Shown here: piece after piece, positions 16,385 through 24,976 of the stretch
Layout of the letters: every line of letters begins with the position of its first letter
Numbering within the stretch: the stretch's first letter is position 1
Source: CAZGUG01 sp964625335
GTDB taxonomy: Bacteria; Bacillota; Clostridia; Ch29
Length of the DNA stretch: 64,000 nt
NCBI GenBank assembly: GCA_964625335.1
Contig: CAZVBE010000008.1
Location: 20,892 to 84,891, forward strand
Direction: 5' to 3'
Translations under genes and position numbers: made by a program
Notes under the pieces: generated by a model
Databases searched by the model: none
What the model was told of the DNA's origin: nothing
What the model saw: only the letters and a program-made list of their open reading frames with translations

Positions 16385-17374
16385 CTACACCTCCTTAACA
16401 CGGGAACGCTGCTTGGTCTTTTTCAGCGACCTGGTACCACTTATTAACTCATCAACAAAATCAATTGCGCCGCCTATACCCCTGGGTACAAATATGACTA
16501 TGATTACTATAGAAGCACCGTAAAGAACCAGCCTCAGGTCTCCAAAGGACCTCAGATACTCCGGAATAACAGTTAGAGCAATCCCACCCAGAATTGAACC
16601 GGGTATGTGCCCTATGCCTCCAACAACCATCATTGCAAGTATTGCAGCCGACTCCGCGCTTATAAAGGTTTCGGGAGAGAGAAATCTTACCTCGTGAACA
16701 TACAGACTGCCCGCAATTCCTGCAAAGAAAGCAGAACTCATAAACGCAATAACCTTAAATTTGGTTGAATTTACCCCCATCGCTTCTGCTGCCATTTGGT
16801 CTTCCCTTATTGCAAGTAAAGCTCTTCCCACCCTCGATTTTATCAGGTTCTGTGAGAGAACTACCACCACAACCAAAACTACAAGAATGAGATAGTAATA
16901 ACTCCTATAGCTGTTCAGAAGGAATGGTCCTATTTGCGGGGCGGGAACCCCGGTAATTCCTTTTGTACCGTTTGTAACAGCTTCCCAGTTAACAAACACC
17001 TGGTACATTATCTCGCCAAATGCAAGAGTAGCAACAGCCAGATATAAGCCCCTCAATCTTAGGGTAGGAAGCCCAAGCGCAAGCCCGAACAGGGCTGCCA
17101 CAACCCCTGCCGCTATGAAACCCGCCCATATAGGCAGACCCAGTTTGACAGTCAAAATAGCGCTGGTATATGCGCCTATACCGTAAAATGCCGCATGTCC
17201 GACCGAAAACAGTCCGGTACAGCCTGTAAGAAGGTTAAGGCTGAGCGTCAGTATAGCGAATATACCTGCAAGATTCGCCACGTGAAGGGCATACGGGTTA
17301 TCAACAAATACAGGCAACAGCAAAGCTGCTATTAGAATCAGGATTACTTTGTATTTTTTATATAAATGTCTCAT
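16385..17374 (-). CDS. ABC transporter permease, LivM type
   Basis: 329-aa integral membrane protein with roughly ten hydrophobic helices and the LivM signatures LTGCTGLFSVGHAAFYGIGAYTSA (about residues 49-72) and VGGIGHIPGSILGG (about 251-264). It follows livH by 15 bases and forms the second half of the permease heterodimer. Confidence 0.92.
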   Translation of the reverse strand: MRHLYKKYKVILILIAALLLPVFVDNPYALHVANLAGIFAILTLSLNLLTGCTGLFSVGHAAFYGIGAYTSAILTVKLGLPIWAGFIAAGVVAALFGLALGLPTLRLRGLYLAVATLAFGEIMYQVFVNWEAVTNGTKGITGVPAPQIGPFLLNSYRSYYYLILVVLVVVVVLSQNLIKSRVGRALLAIREDQMAAEAMGVNSTKFKVIAFMSSAFFAGIAGSLYVHEVRFLSPETFISAESAAILAMMVVGGIGHIPGSILGGIALTVIPEYLRSFGDLRLVLYGASIVIIVIFVPRGIGGAIDFVDELISGTRSLKKTKQRSRVKEV

Positions 17375-17389
17375 TTCTCTCCTCCTTTC

Positions 17390-18247
17390 CTACATTTTGC
17401 TGCCCATAATACCTGAAGGTTTAAAGACGAGTACAATGAACAATACGAAAAATGCGATTGCGGATTGGTACGCGGATGATATATATGCTGCCCCCAGACT
17501 TTCCAGGATTCCGAGAACTATACCGCCAATCATTGCTCCTGTCATCGATTCCAAACCACCAAGCACAGCAACGGCAAAACCTTTGGGACCCATCATTACT
17601 CCCATATCAGCCATAACAAAGTACATGGGCGCCATAAGCATCCCTGCAATGGCACCAAGTCCGGATGCCAATATAAATGTCATTGAAAGAGAACCCTTTA
17701 CGTTTATACCCATAAGCAATGCTGCTTCTCTGTCCTGGGCTGTTGCTCTCATAGACTTGCCCATGGTGGTACCTTTCAGAAATAAACCAAGAAGAACCAC
17801 CAGTCCAAATCCGATTGCCAGGGACCAGATGTTTTGGGGTATTATTAACAATTTGCCGACTTGAAAGGGGGTGTCTCCGAAAATTGTAGGAAAAGGGTAA
17901 GGATCAGCCCCGAATATAACTCTGTACAAATTCCTCAAAAATATACCTATACCTATTGTAGCTATAAGTTTTCTCGTGTTATCCGCCTTTACAAGAGGCC
18001 TGAAAGACGTGATTTCAATAAAATATCCTATTGCCATGCTTAGAAGTATAGCAAGCGGGAAAGCCAGCAGGATAGGAATCCCTAGCCATACATGTATCAT
18101 CAAAACAGAAAAAGCGCCTATCATAGCAATCTCGCCCTGTGCAAAGTTTAAAACGCCCCATGCGTTCCAGATAAGCACATAACCGATTCCAATAAGACCA
18201 TAAACGCTTCCTATGGCTAAACCCTGTATTAATTGCTGTTGAAACAT
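17390..18247 (-). CDS. ABC transporter permease, LivH type
   Basis: 285-aa membrane protein beginning MFQQQLIQGLAIGSVYGLIG, typical of LivH. It has NFAQGEIAMIGAF (about residues 33-45) and the conserved LGGLESMTGAMIGG (about 229). A hairpin at 18276-18300 separates it from the binding-protein gene and probably lowers permease expression relative to the binding protein. Confidence 0.92.
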   Translation of the reverse strand: MFQQQLIQGLAIGSVYGLIGIGYVLIWNAWGVLNFAQGEIAMIGAFSVLMIHVWLGIPILLAFPLAILLSMAIGYFIEITSFRPLVKADNTRKLIATIGIGIFLRNLYRVIFGADPYPFPTIFGDTPFQVGKLLIIPQNIWSLAIGFGLVVLLGLFLKGTTMGKSMRATAQDREAALLMGINVKGSLSMTFILASGLGAIAGMLMAPMYFVMADMGVMMGPKGFAVAVLGGLESMTGAMIGGIVLGILESLGAAYISSAYQSAIAFFVLFIVLVFKPSGIMGSKM

Positions 18248-18275
18248 ACGCTCCCTCCCTCCTTCTAAAAAGACT

Positions 18276-18300
18276 GGAGGGGTAACGCCTGTACCCCTCC
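18276..18300 (-). promoter_or_regulatory. Intercistronic hairpin between livJ and livH
   Basis: GGAGGGGTA (18276-18284) pairs with TACCCCTCC (18292-18300) around a 7-base loop, followed on the minus strand by CTTTTT. It is probably a partial terminator or an mRNA-stabilising hairpin behind the binding-protein gene. Confidence 0.6.
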
Positions 18301-18318
18301 GGTCCGGGTTATTATGAA

Positions 18319-19485
18319 TTATTCAGGCTGCCATACTACTTCGTATCCACCATCTCCTGTAACTCCAATGATGAGCATATCCCTGTTAGCGTCACCGTTC
18401 TCGTCTATATTAATAACTCCTGTTGCTCCCGGGAAATTAGTAGTTGCTGCTATAGCATCCCTGATTGCTACATTGTCAAGATCCGGTCCTGCCGCTTTCA
18501 TTGCTTCTCCAAGTATCAGCATCGAGTCATAGCTCATTGCCGCATTAGAGTCAGGCAGCATTCCGAATTTTTCTTCATAGGCTTCAATAAATTCTTTTGC
18601 TACCGGCGATGCATTTTCCTTGTCGGGGAAGAATGTCTGTGAATTAAGAAGACCAACAACCGCGTCTCCGGCTAATTCATAGAGTTTGGCGTTTGTTAGT
18701 CCGCCGCCTCCCATTAATACTACATCGCTCAGACCCATCTGCCTGGCCTGCCTTGCAATAAGGGCACCCTGCTGATACATTGTCCACATTATAAGCGCCT
18801 GGGGATTCCCCTCTTTAACTTTAAGCAACTGTGCAGTCATATCCTTTGCATTCGGGTCATAAGCCTCAACTGCAACCGGCTCTATACCCCTTGCCTGCAG
18901 CAGTTCAACCGCAACGTCTTTTCCGCCTGTACCGTAATCATCAGACTGGTACATAATCGCTATTCTTTCTAAACCCAATTCGTCAAGGGCATAATTTACT
19001 ATAGCCTCGCACTGGTGTGTGTCGGATGCCTGCAGTCTGAATATCCATGGGTTGCCCGCAAGAGTAATCTTGGGGTTGGAGGAAATAGCCGTAATTTGCG
19101 GCACTTCCGCTTCTTTTGTTACTTCCATATTCGCAAGGGTTGCTGAACTGTTAACGGTACCAATTACTGCGATAACGTTATCATTGTGAACAAGTTTGTT
19201 CATGGCTGAAACGGATTTGGCAGGGTTCTGCTCGTCATCTTCCTGTATCAGCACCAGCTCTCTGCCGTGTATGCCCCCCGCCTCATTAAACTGGTCAATA
19301 GCCAACTGGATACCTTTAACCTGTGTATCTCCAACCATTGCTGCTCCACCGGACAATGGCCCTACTGTACCTATCTTAATTGGTTCTGCTGTTCCCTCTG
19401 CTGGTTTTTGTGAGCATCCTGCAAAAAGCGACACTATCATAACCAATACAACTGCCAATGCAAACGAACGCTTTAACATATCCAC
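18319..19485 (-). CDS. ABC transporter substrate-binding lipoprotein, LivJ type
   Basis: 388-aa periplasmic-binding-fold protein (Peripla_BP_6). An N-terminal signal with lipobox SLFAGC lies near residue 24. IKIGTVGPLSGGAAMVGDTQVKG (about 36-58) and AVIGTVNSSATLANMEV (about 105) are typical of HAAT binding proteins, as is the mature domain up to GVINIDENGDANRDML. ATG at 19485 follows AAGGAGG. It is the first gene of the importer operon, with about 900 bp of regulatory space upstream. Confidence 0.92.
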   Translation of the reverse strand: MDMLKRSFALAVVLVMIVSLFAGCSQKPAEGTAEPIKIGTVGPLSGGAAMVGDTQVKGIQLAIDQFNEAGGIHGRELVLIQEDDEQNPAKSVSAMNKLVHNDNVIAVIGTVNSSATLANMEVTKEAEVPQITAISSNPKITLAGNPWIFRLQASDTHQCEAIVNYALDELGLERIAIMYQSDDYGTGGKDVAVELLQARGIEPVAVEAYDPNAKDMTAQLLKVKEGNPQALIMWTMYQQGALIARQARQMGLSDVVLMGGGGLTNAKLYELAGDAVVGLLNSQTFFPDKENASPVAKEFIEAYEEKFGMLPDSNAAMSYDSMLILGEAMKAAGPDLDNVAIRDAIAATTNFPGATGVINIDENGDANRDMLIIGVTGDGGYEVVWQPE

Positions 19486-19719
19486 ACATCCTCCTTTTTT
19501 CTTGCTAAATACTAAAAACTAGTTTCGGCATTACTCTCCTTAACTCATAGAAAATCAAATATTTACCCCTTTTCACCCCCTTATATATCCAATTTCAAAA
19601 AGATGGATAGCTTTGTGCAGTCATTGATTGGATATAGGTGTAGATGCACTGTTATGTCTTATTGGTAAACTTAATATATTTATATCATTATTTTATGATA
19701 AATACAAACTAATTTCCAG

Positions 19720-19742
19720 TCAGCGGAATATTGTTCCGCTGA
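19720..19742. promoter_or_regulatory. Palindromic operator candidate
   Basis: TCAGCGGAA (19720-19728) and TTCCGCTGA (19734-19742) are perfect inverted arms around five bases. GGAA...TTCC dyads are common binding sites of IclR-family regulators, and one such gene is in the adjacent operon. Confidence 0.5.
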
Positions 19743-20090
19743 TGCGAATTATTATTAAAATTCGCTGTTATTTCTCCAATAACCCTCTGTAATGACTTAT
19801 AACTAATTACAATATATAACTTTTTTGCATGTTTCTGAACTATAAACACCATTTTTTTAAAATGCCCATACGTAATTCTATAAAAAAATCAAAATTCCTG
19901 CAGTGACCGTAAAAAAAATTTCATTTTATAAAAATCTACCGGTATAATTCCACCCAACGGAATTAGTTGATACAATTCTCCCAACATGCTGTATTAGTTA
20001 TGAAAATTGTATAATTTATTAAAAATCAGAAGGATAATTGCAGTATATGGAGAAGTAAATATGTGCTTAATATTACTGTTTTATGTTTAT

Positions 20091-20105
20091 TTCCGCTCGT
20101 TGGAA
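20091..20105. promoter_or_regulatory. Second GGAA-type dyad near the aminotransferase promoter
   Basis: TTCC GCTCGTT GGAA lies about 30 bases upstream of the -10 TATAAT at 20134-20139; a weak -35 (TTCAGC, 20111-20116) sits 17 bases before that -10. It is a candidate activator or repressor site. Confidence 0.35.
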
Positions 20106-20211
20106 CGCTGTTCAGCTTTGTTTTAATTAGGTGTATAATATACCCGTAAAGCAGTAAACATATCTTAAAAGACAGTTGTTGTGATAAATTTTTAAATATT
20201 CCATACCTAAA

Positions 20212-20266
20212 AAAAAATATTTAAAAGGAGGATATATATGAATCTCTCAAAAAAAGGTATGAACAT
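20212..20266 (+). repeat. Left copy of 55-bp duplicated contig end
   Basis: This 55-base segment (RBS, start and first codons of the aminotransferase) is identical to 20367-20421 on the other side of the N run. It is most simply an unresolved contig overlap rather than a biological repeat. Confidence 0.85.
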
Positions 20267-20366
20267 NNNNNNNNNNNNNNNNNNNNNNNNNNNNNNNNNN
20301 NNNNNNNNNNNNNNNNNNNNNNNNNNNNNNNNNNNNNNNNNNNNNNNNNNNNNNNNNNNNNNNNNN
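20267..20366. other. Assembly gap of 100 N
   Basis: Exactly 100 undetermined bases flanked by identical 55-base sequences. The round length indicates a placeholder scaffold gap. The true sequence probably joins directly through the overlap. Confidence 0.95.
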
Positions 20367-20392
20367 AAAAAATATTTAAAAGGAGGATATAT

Positions 20393-21586
20393 ATGAATCT
20401 CTCAAAAAAAGGTATGAACATATCCGGTTCAATGACACTGGCCATTACAGCAAAGGCAGGCCAGATGAGAAAGGAAGGAATTGATGTCATCAGCTTTGGC
20501 GCCGGGGAACCTGACTTCGATACGCCTGTTCATATTCAGAACAGCGCTGTCAATGCTATCAAAAAAGGCCTCACACGATACACCCCGGCCTCGGGTATAC
20601 TCGAACTGAAGACCTGCATAAGCGAAAAATTAAAAAAGGAAAACGGCCTTGAATACCAGCCTTCCCAGATAGTAGTGTCAAACGGTGCAAAACATTCACT
20701 GTTTAACACGTTTCAGGCGCTTTGCAATCCCGGAGATGAAGTCATTATCCCTGTTCCATACTGGGTTAGTTATGAGGAGCATGTGAAGTTGGCGGACGGC
20801 ATTCCGGTATTCGTAGAAACAAAGGAGGAAAACGGCTTCAGGATCGACAGAGATATGCTGTTAAAGGCAGTAAGCGGCAGGACCAAGGCCATTATACTCA
20901 ACAGCCCAAACAACCCCACCGGTGCGATCTATCCTGAAGAAGACCTTAGGATGATTGCCCAAATAGCAGTTGAAAACGACATAGTGATTATATCCGATGA
21001 AATATATGAAAAGCTTGTATACGACGGTAAAGAGCATATGAGTATTGCTTCTTTTGGTGAGGATATAAAACAAAGAACCGTTTTGATTAACGGTATGTCA
21101 AAGGCCTATGCTATGACCGGATGGCGGATAGGATATACCGCTGCAGGCCATGAAATAACCAAGGTCATGTCAAACATTCAAAGCCATGCAACCTCCAACC
21201 CAAATACGATAGCCCAGTATGCAAGTGTGGATGCGCTAACCGAAGACCAGGCTCCGGTTGAGGAAATGAGAAAAGAGTTCGAAAAAAGACGGAACTATAT
21301 GGTTGATACAATAAATTCAATACCGATGATTTCATGTAAAAAACCCCAGGGTGCGTTTTACGTAATGATCAATATTAGCAAAGTAAAAGGGAAAGCAGCT
21401 GAAGGTAAAGCCATAGACGGCTCGCTGACCTTCTGTGAAGCGCTGCTTGATAAAGCAAGGGTCGCTGCAATCCCCGGCATCGCATTTGGTGCGGACGATT
21501 ACGTAAGGGTGTCTTATGCAACTTCAATGGAAAACATCGTGAATGGCCTCAAAAGGATAGGAGAGTTTGTCGGGACGCTCAAATAA
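20393..21586 (+). CDS. Pyridoxal-phosphate aminotransferase, aspartate aminotransferase type
   Basis: 397-aa fold-type I class I aminotransferase. ISFGAGEPDFDTP (about residues 33-45) is the subgroup Igamma AspAT signature. Other motifs are NSPNNPTGAIYP (about 170), SDEIYEKLVYDG, the PLP-lysine segment NGMSKAYAMTGWRIGY (about 232) and RVSYATS near the C-terminus. ATG at 20393 follows AAAGGAGG. It would transaminate aspartate with 2-oxoglutarate and could dispose of aspartate released from carbamoyl-aspartate. It is divergent from the LIV operon; the gap at 20267 affects only upstream sequence. Confidence 0.9.
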   Translation: MNLSKKGMNISGSMTLAITAKAGQMRKEGIDVISFGAGEPDFDTPVHIQNSAVNAIKKGLTRYTPASGILELKTCISEKLKKENGLEYQPSQIVVSNGAKHSLFNTFQALCNPGDEVIIPVPYWVSYEEHVKLADGIPVFVETKEENGFRIDRDMLLKAVSGRTKAIILNSPNNPTGAIYPEEDLRMIAQIAVENDIVIISDEIYEKLVYDGKEHMSIASFGEDIKQRTVLINGMSKAYAMTGWRIGYTAAGHEITKVMSNIQSHATSNPNTIAQYASVDALTEDQAPVEEMRKEFEKRRNYMVDTINSIPMISCKKPQGAFYVMINISKVKGKAAEGKAIDGSLTFCEALLDKARVAAIPGIAFGADDYVRVSYATSMENIVNGLKRIGEFVGTLK

Positions 21587-21636
21587 AAAATTATAGTTCA
21601 AGCGACAGTACTACTAAACAACCACCCTCCAGCAAC

Positions 21637-21672
21637 GGATACCAAAACCGGACTTGCCCGGTTTTGGTATCC
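21637..21672 (+). terminator. Terminator-like hairpin after the aminotransferase
   Basis: A perfect 15-bp stem (21637-21651 with 21658-21672) around a 6-base loop, followed by TATTATTTG. The U tract is imperfect but the stem is very strong. Confidence 0.7.
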
Positions 21673-21783
21673 TATTATTTGTCTGATATTTGCATACTGC
21701 TGGTAATACCGCCAATATTACCATTATTACTCCTCCAATCACATGTAGTATAATAATCCTTAAAAGCAGGGAGGTGCCTCTAA

Positions 21784-23394
21784 ATGGAAACTGTAGCAAA
21801 AACCGTAGCCGAAATAATCAAAATGCCTATATTTAAAGATATGAAAATAATCGCAGGAGAAAAGGGGAAAAACAGGCAAGTCAGCTCGGTTGGGATTATA
21901 GATGCCCCCGATATGCGGGACTGGGTTAAGGGAGGAGAGTTTCTGCTCACCAATGGATATATAATGAAAGACGATCCGTCGCAGCTTAAAGACTTCATAA
22001 TAAGCATAGAAAAGGCAGGGGCTTCCGCTATGGGAATCAAACTTAAACGGTTTATCGATGTATTGCCCGATGAGGTAATAGAAACCGCCGATAAGCTGCA
22101 GTTCCCAATCATTTCGCTGCCCATTAATTTTGCCTATATAGAGATACTAAACCCAATACTCACAGACATTATTAACGAACAATCAGGCAAGCTCATGTTT
22201 TCAGAGAAAATACACAGATCTTTCACGAAGCTTGTTTTAAAGGGAGGAAACACCCAGGAAATAATAGATACCCTAAGCAGTATTATAAAAAAAGATGTGA
22301 TGTTCTTTGACACATATTTCAACAGTGTATATGTAAACTCACGATCATCCGTCTGTCCCGAACAGTTTACCAAACCTTATCTTCAGCAAATGCTGTCAAA
22401 ATATAAGAACCACCCTATCAGGCTGAACAACAGGAATTATGGCTACATCCTATTGATTGACAGGGACTCTGTTAAGGGTTCCAGAGATTACGAATCCATT
22501 GCGGTAGAACATGCAAGCACGGTTCTTATACTGGATACGCAAAAGAAAATTTCTAACCATCAAATCGAGAGCAAATACAGGGATGAATTTATACAGGACC
22601 TGATAATGAATAACATTAAATCGACGGAGGAAGCAACGGCAAAGGGAAGCCTTTACGGATGGAAGTTCAGCAGCGGGTTGACCGCACTTGCCATTGAGAT
22701 AGATAACTATAAACAGGAATATCTCAGTAGCAGAAGCAATAGTGCCAAAATGGCCCTCGAGAACATGCGCCATGATATATACAGTGCCTCAAAAAAAATA
22801 CTGCGTAAATATTTCACAAATTCACTGCACACTAATTTCAGCGAGACCATCGTATTCCTGATAGAACCATTGTCGGACGATAATATTAGTTCAAGGAAGA
22901 GGCTGGACAAAGCGTTAAACGAGCTTAAAAATTATATTCATCAAAACTTTAAATTCACCATTACAGTTGGTATAGGCGCATACACCCCTTCAATAATTGA
23001 TGTTCATTTAAGCTATGATAAAGCAAAAAGGGCGCTTGAAATAGGCAAACAGGTTTATGGAAGCAACAGCATAGTGCACTATGACCAATTGGGCATTTAC
23101 AAACTGCTTGCACCCATTTCAGAAACGGGAGAATCCAAGGAACTGTACAATTATTATCTGGCTGACCTTTTGGAATATGATAAAAGAAATAACAGCGCTC
23201 TTTTGTCCACTCTCAAACACATAGTAAAAAATGACTGGAATTTGAAAGAAACCGCCGGTGAGCTTTATCTCCACTATAATACAGTCAAATACCGCTTTAA
23301 TAAAATTGGTGAAATAATGGGAATTGACCTGCATGACGGTGAGCACAAAACAGGCGTATCAATTGCACTGAAATTACTGCTTCTAAATGAATGA
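21784..23394 (+). CDS. PucR-family transcriptional regulator (1)
   Basis: 536-aa protein with an N-terminal PucR sensor domain (about residues 5-125; MRDWVKGGEFLLTNGY), a central GGDEF-like region (about 290-420) and a C-terminal helix-turn-helix (DWNLKETAGELYLHYNTVKYRFNKIGEIMG, about 478-507). PucR proteins typically switch on purine or other nitrogen-compound catabolism. ATG at 21784 follows GGGAGG. It neighbours the amidohydrolase/TRAP operon and is its likely activator. Confidence 0.9.
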   Translation: METVAKTVAEIIKMPIFKDMKIIAGEKGKNRQVSSVGIIDAPDMRDWVKGGEFLLTNGYIMKDDPSQLKDFIISIEKAGASAMGIKLKRFIDVLPDEVIETADKLQFPIISLPINFAYIEILNPILTDIINEQSGKLMFSEKIHRSFTKLVLKGGNTQEIIDTLSSIIKKDVMFFDTYFNSVYVNSRSSVCPEQFTKPYLQQMLSKYKNHPIRLNNRNYGYILLIDRDSVKGSRDYESIAVEHASTVLILDTQKKISNHQIESKYRDEFIQDLIMNNIKSTEEATAKGSLYGWKFSSGLTALAIEIDNYKQEYLSSRSNSAKMALENMRHDIYSASKKILRKYFTNSLHTNFSETIVFLIEPLSDDNISSRKRLDKALNELKNYIHQNFKFTITVGIGAYTPSIIDVHLSYDKAKRALEIGKQVYGSNSIVHYDQLGIYKLLAPISETGESKELYNYYLADLLEYDKRNNSALLSTLKHIVKNDWNLKETAGELYLHYNTVKYRFNKIGEIMGIDLHDGEHKTGVSIALKLLLLNE

Positions 23395-23415
23395 CAGTAT
23401 CCACAGAACAATAAT

Positions 23416-23461
23416 ACCGGGGTTTCCCGTTTTGGATGCGGATAGCCCCGGCATTTTTATA
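23416..23461 (+). terminator. Terminator after PucR (1)
   Basis: CCGGGG (23417-23422) pairs with CCCCGG (23446-23451), followed by CATTTTTAT. It lies between the convergent ends of the PucR and amidohydrolase genes and may serve both. Confidence 0.65.
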
Positions 23462-23467
23462 TTCTCT

Positions 23468-24949
23468 TTATTCCCAGGCGCCTGTTCTGTGAAATCCCAC
23501 AGAGCTGCCAATTTCACGCCTGTAAATCCTTTCGATATAGGGCATATATCTTTGAAATTCTGATACGGCCGGAAGCATTTTTTCTTCAAACCTGGAAAAC
23601 CTTTCGTGGGCTTCCTTTAGTATTTCCTCTTCATTGAAGGTTTTTATCTGCCTGCCCTCCATAACCACATCGCCGTCTATTATTACAGTGTCCACTGCGC
23701 TGCCCGTTTCAGCATATACAAGCTGATAAATAAGATCGATACGCGGAGCAAGACTGGGACTGTCTGAATCCAACAGCACTATGTCTGCCTTCCTGCCCGG
23801 CTCAAGAGCACCCAACTCTGCTTCCATTAGTAAGGCCTGGGCGCCTCCCTTTGTAGCCATTGCGAGTATTTCTCCCGCTTTTCTCCAATCTTCAAAATCC
23901 GGCGTTGTTATCTTTGTAAGCATTGCCGCAAGGGACATTATCCTGAACATATTCTGGCTGCCTGAACAATTGCTTCCGTCTGTACCCAGTGCAACTTTGA
24001 CACCGGCATCCACAAACTTGTTGACAGGACTGATCCCGCTTCCTATGGTCAGGTTGCTTGCAGGGTTGTGTGAAACCTTAACTCCTCTGTCCGCAAGCAG
24101 CTCTATATCGCTGTCGCTCACCCATACCGAATGAGCCATGGACCACCTGTTATTGAGTATCCCCAGGTTATCCAGATACTCTGCCATGGTGCATCCATAA
24201 AAGCGGTGGGCAGTAATGGCCTGTACCTTTGTCTCTACCAGGTGAGTGTGTATACCAAGGTCATACTTGCCGGCAATACCCGCAAGCCCCACCAGCAGCT
24301 TCTCTGAACATCTTTGCGGACCCGAGGGGCCGGGGAAAATACTTATCCGTCCATTATTGCTGTTATGCCATTTCTCTATCAATTCAATACAAAGATCCAT
24401 AAGATAATCCGCTGTTTTTGGCTCTTTCCTTATCATTTCCCTTACTATCTCTTCGGGAATATCCCCGTCATCGACGGGTATTGTTTCATGGTATACCTTG
24501 TCACTAACCATTGGTGACATTGTCACCCTCATCCCCGAATTTACGTAGGCCTTTAAGGCTGCCTCCAGCCCGTCTCTGTCGCAGGACAGGTGATCAATGC
24601 ATGATGTAACACCGCTCCTTATCATTTCAATATTGCCCAGCATAGCGCTTATATAAACATCTTCCTCGTCAAGAAGACCGGCCAGAAACGCATAATACAT
24701 CCACATCTCAAGGGGATAATTCTCACCCTTTGCCCTCAGGATATTTGCATACGAATGGGTGTGTGCGTTTATAAGCCCGGGCATTGCTACTTTACCCCGT
24801 CCGTCTATTATCTTTTGTGCGGTCGGATTTCCCGGTACATCCCCAACATGAAGTATTTGTCCGTTTTCTACTACAATATCACCTTTTACGGTTGTCCATG
24901 AATTATTATCGTTACAATTCAGTATTTCGCAATCCTTAATTAGCAGCAT
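23468..24949 (-). CDS. Amidohydrolase-superfamily deaminase/hydrolase (1)
   Basis: 493-aa metal-dependent hydrolase of the cytosine deaminase/TrzN/SsnA-like group. Ligand motifs are NAHTHSYANIL (about residue 62), HTHLVETK, MAHSVWVSD and LGTDGSNCSGSQN. The segment FPGPSGPQRCS recurs in the paralogue at 41634-43067 and not in mtaD, so the two form a subgroup. It is the last gene of a TRAP operon, 27 bases after dctM, suggesting it acts on the imported compound. The substrate (cyclic amide, aminopurine or similar) is unknown. Confidence 0.8.
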   Translation of the reverse strand: MLLIKDCEILNCNDNNSWTTVKGDIVVENGQILHVGDVPGNPTAQKIIDGRGKVAMPGLINAHTHSYANILRAKGENYPLEMWMYYAFLAGLLDEEDVYISAMLGNIEMIRSGVTSCIDHLSCDRDGLEAALKAYVNSGMRVTMSPMVSDKVYHETIPVDDGDIPEEIVREMIRKEPKTADYLMDLCIELIEKWHNSNNGRISIFPGPSGPQRCSEKLLVGLAGIAGKYDLGIHTHLVETKVQAITAHRFYGCTMAEYLDNLGILNNRWSMAHSVWVSDSDIELLADRGVKVSHNPASNLTIGSGISPVNKFVDAGVKVALGTDGSNCSGSQNMFRIMSLAAMLTKITTPDFEDWRKAGEILAMATKGGAQALLMEAELGALEPGRKADIVLLDSDSPSLAPRIDLIYQLVYAETGSAVDTVIIDGDVVMEGRQIKTFNEEEILKEAHERFSRFEEKMLPAVSEFQRYMPYIERIYRREIGSSVGFHRTGAWE

Positions 24950-24976
24950 TTTTTTCTGTACCTCCCAACGCAGTCA

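Larger units (their letters stand above)
19486..20211. other. Long AT-rich divergent intergenic region
   Basis: No gene is supported here. The stretch separates the minus-strand LIV/PyrDK operon from the plus-strand aminotransferase. It holds the palindrome at 19720-19742, a site CGGAATTAGTT near 19958-19968 that recurs upstream of the TAXI gene at 53316, the palindrome at 20091-20105 and a TATAAT at 20134-20139. It is probably the control region of both transcription units. Confidence 0.5.

Noticed and set aside
19505..19550. Seven-codon leader-like frame (MPKLVFSI) upstream of livJ
   Set aside because: GGAG is only four bases from the ATG and no attenuator follows before livJ.
20212..20421. 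Considered a tandem duplication of the aminotransferase start
   Set aside because: The copies flank an exact 100-N placeholder, so an assembly overlap is the simpler explanation.
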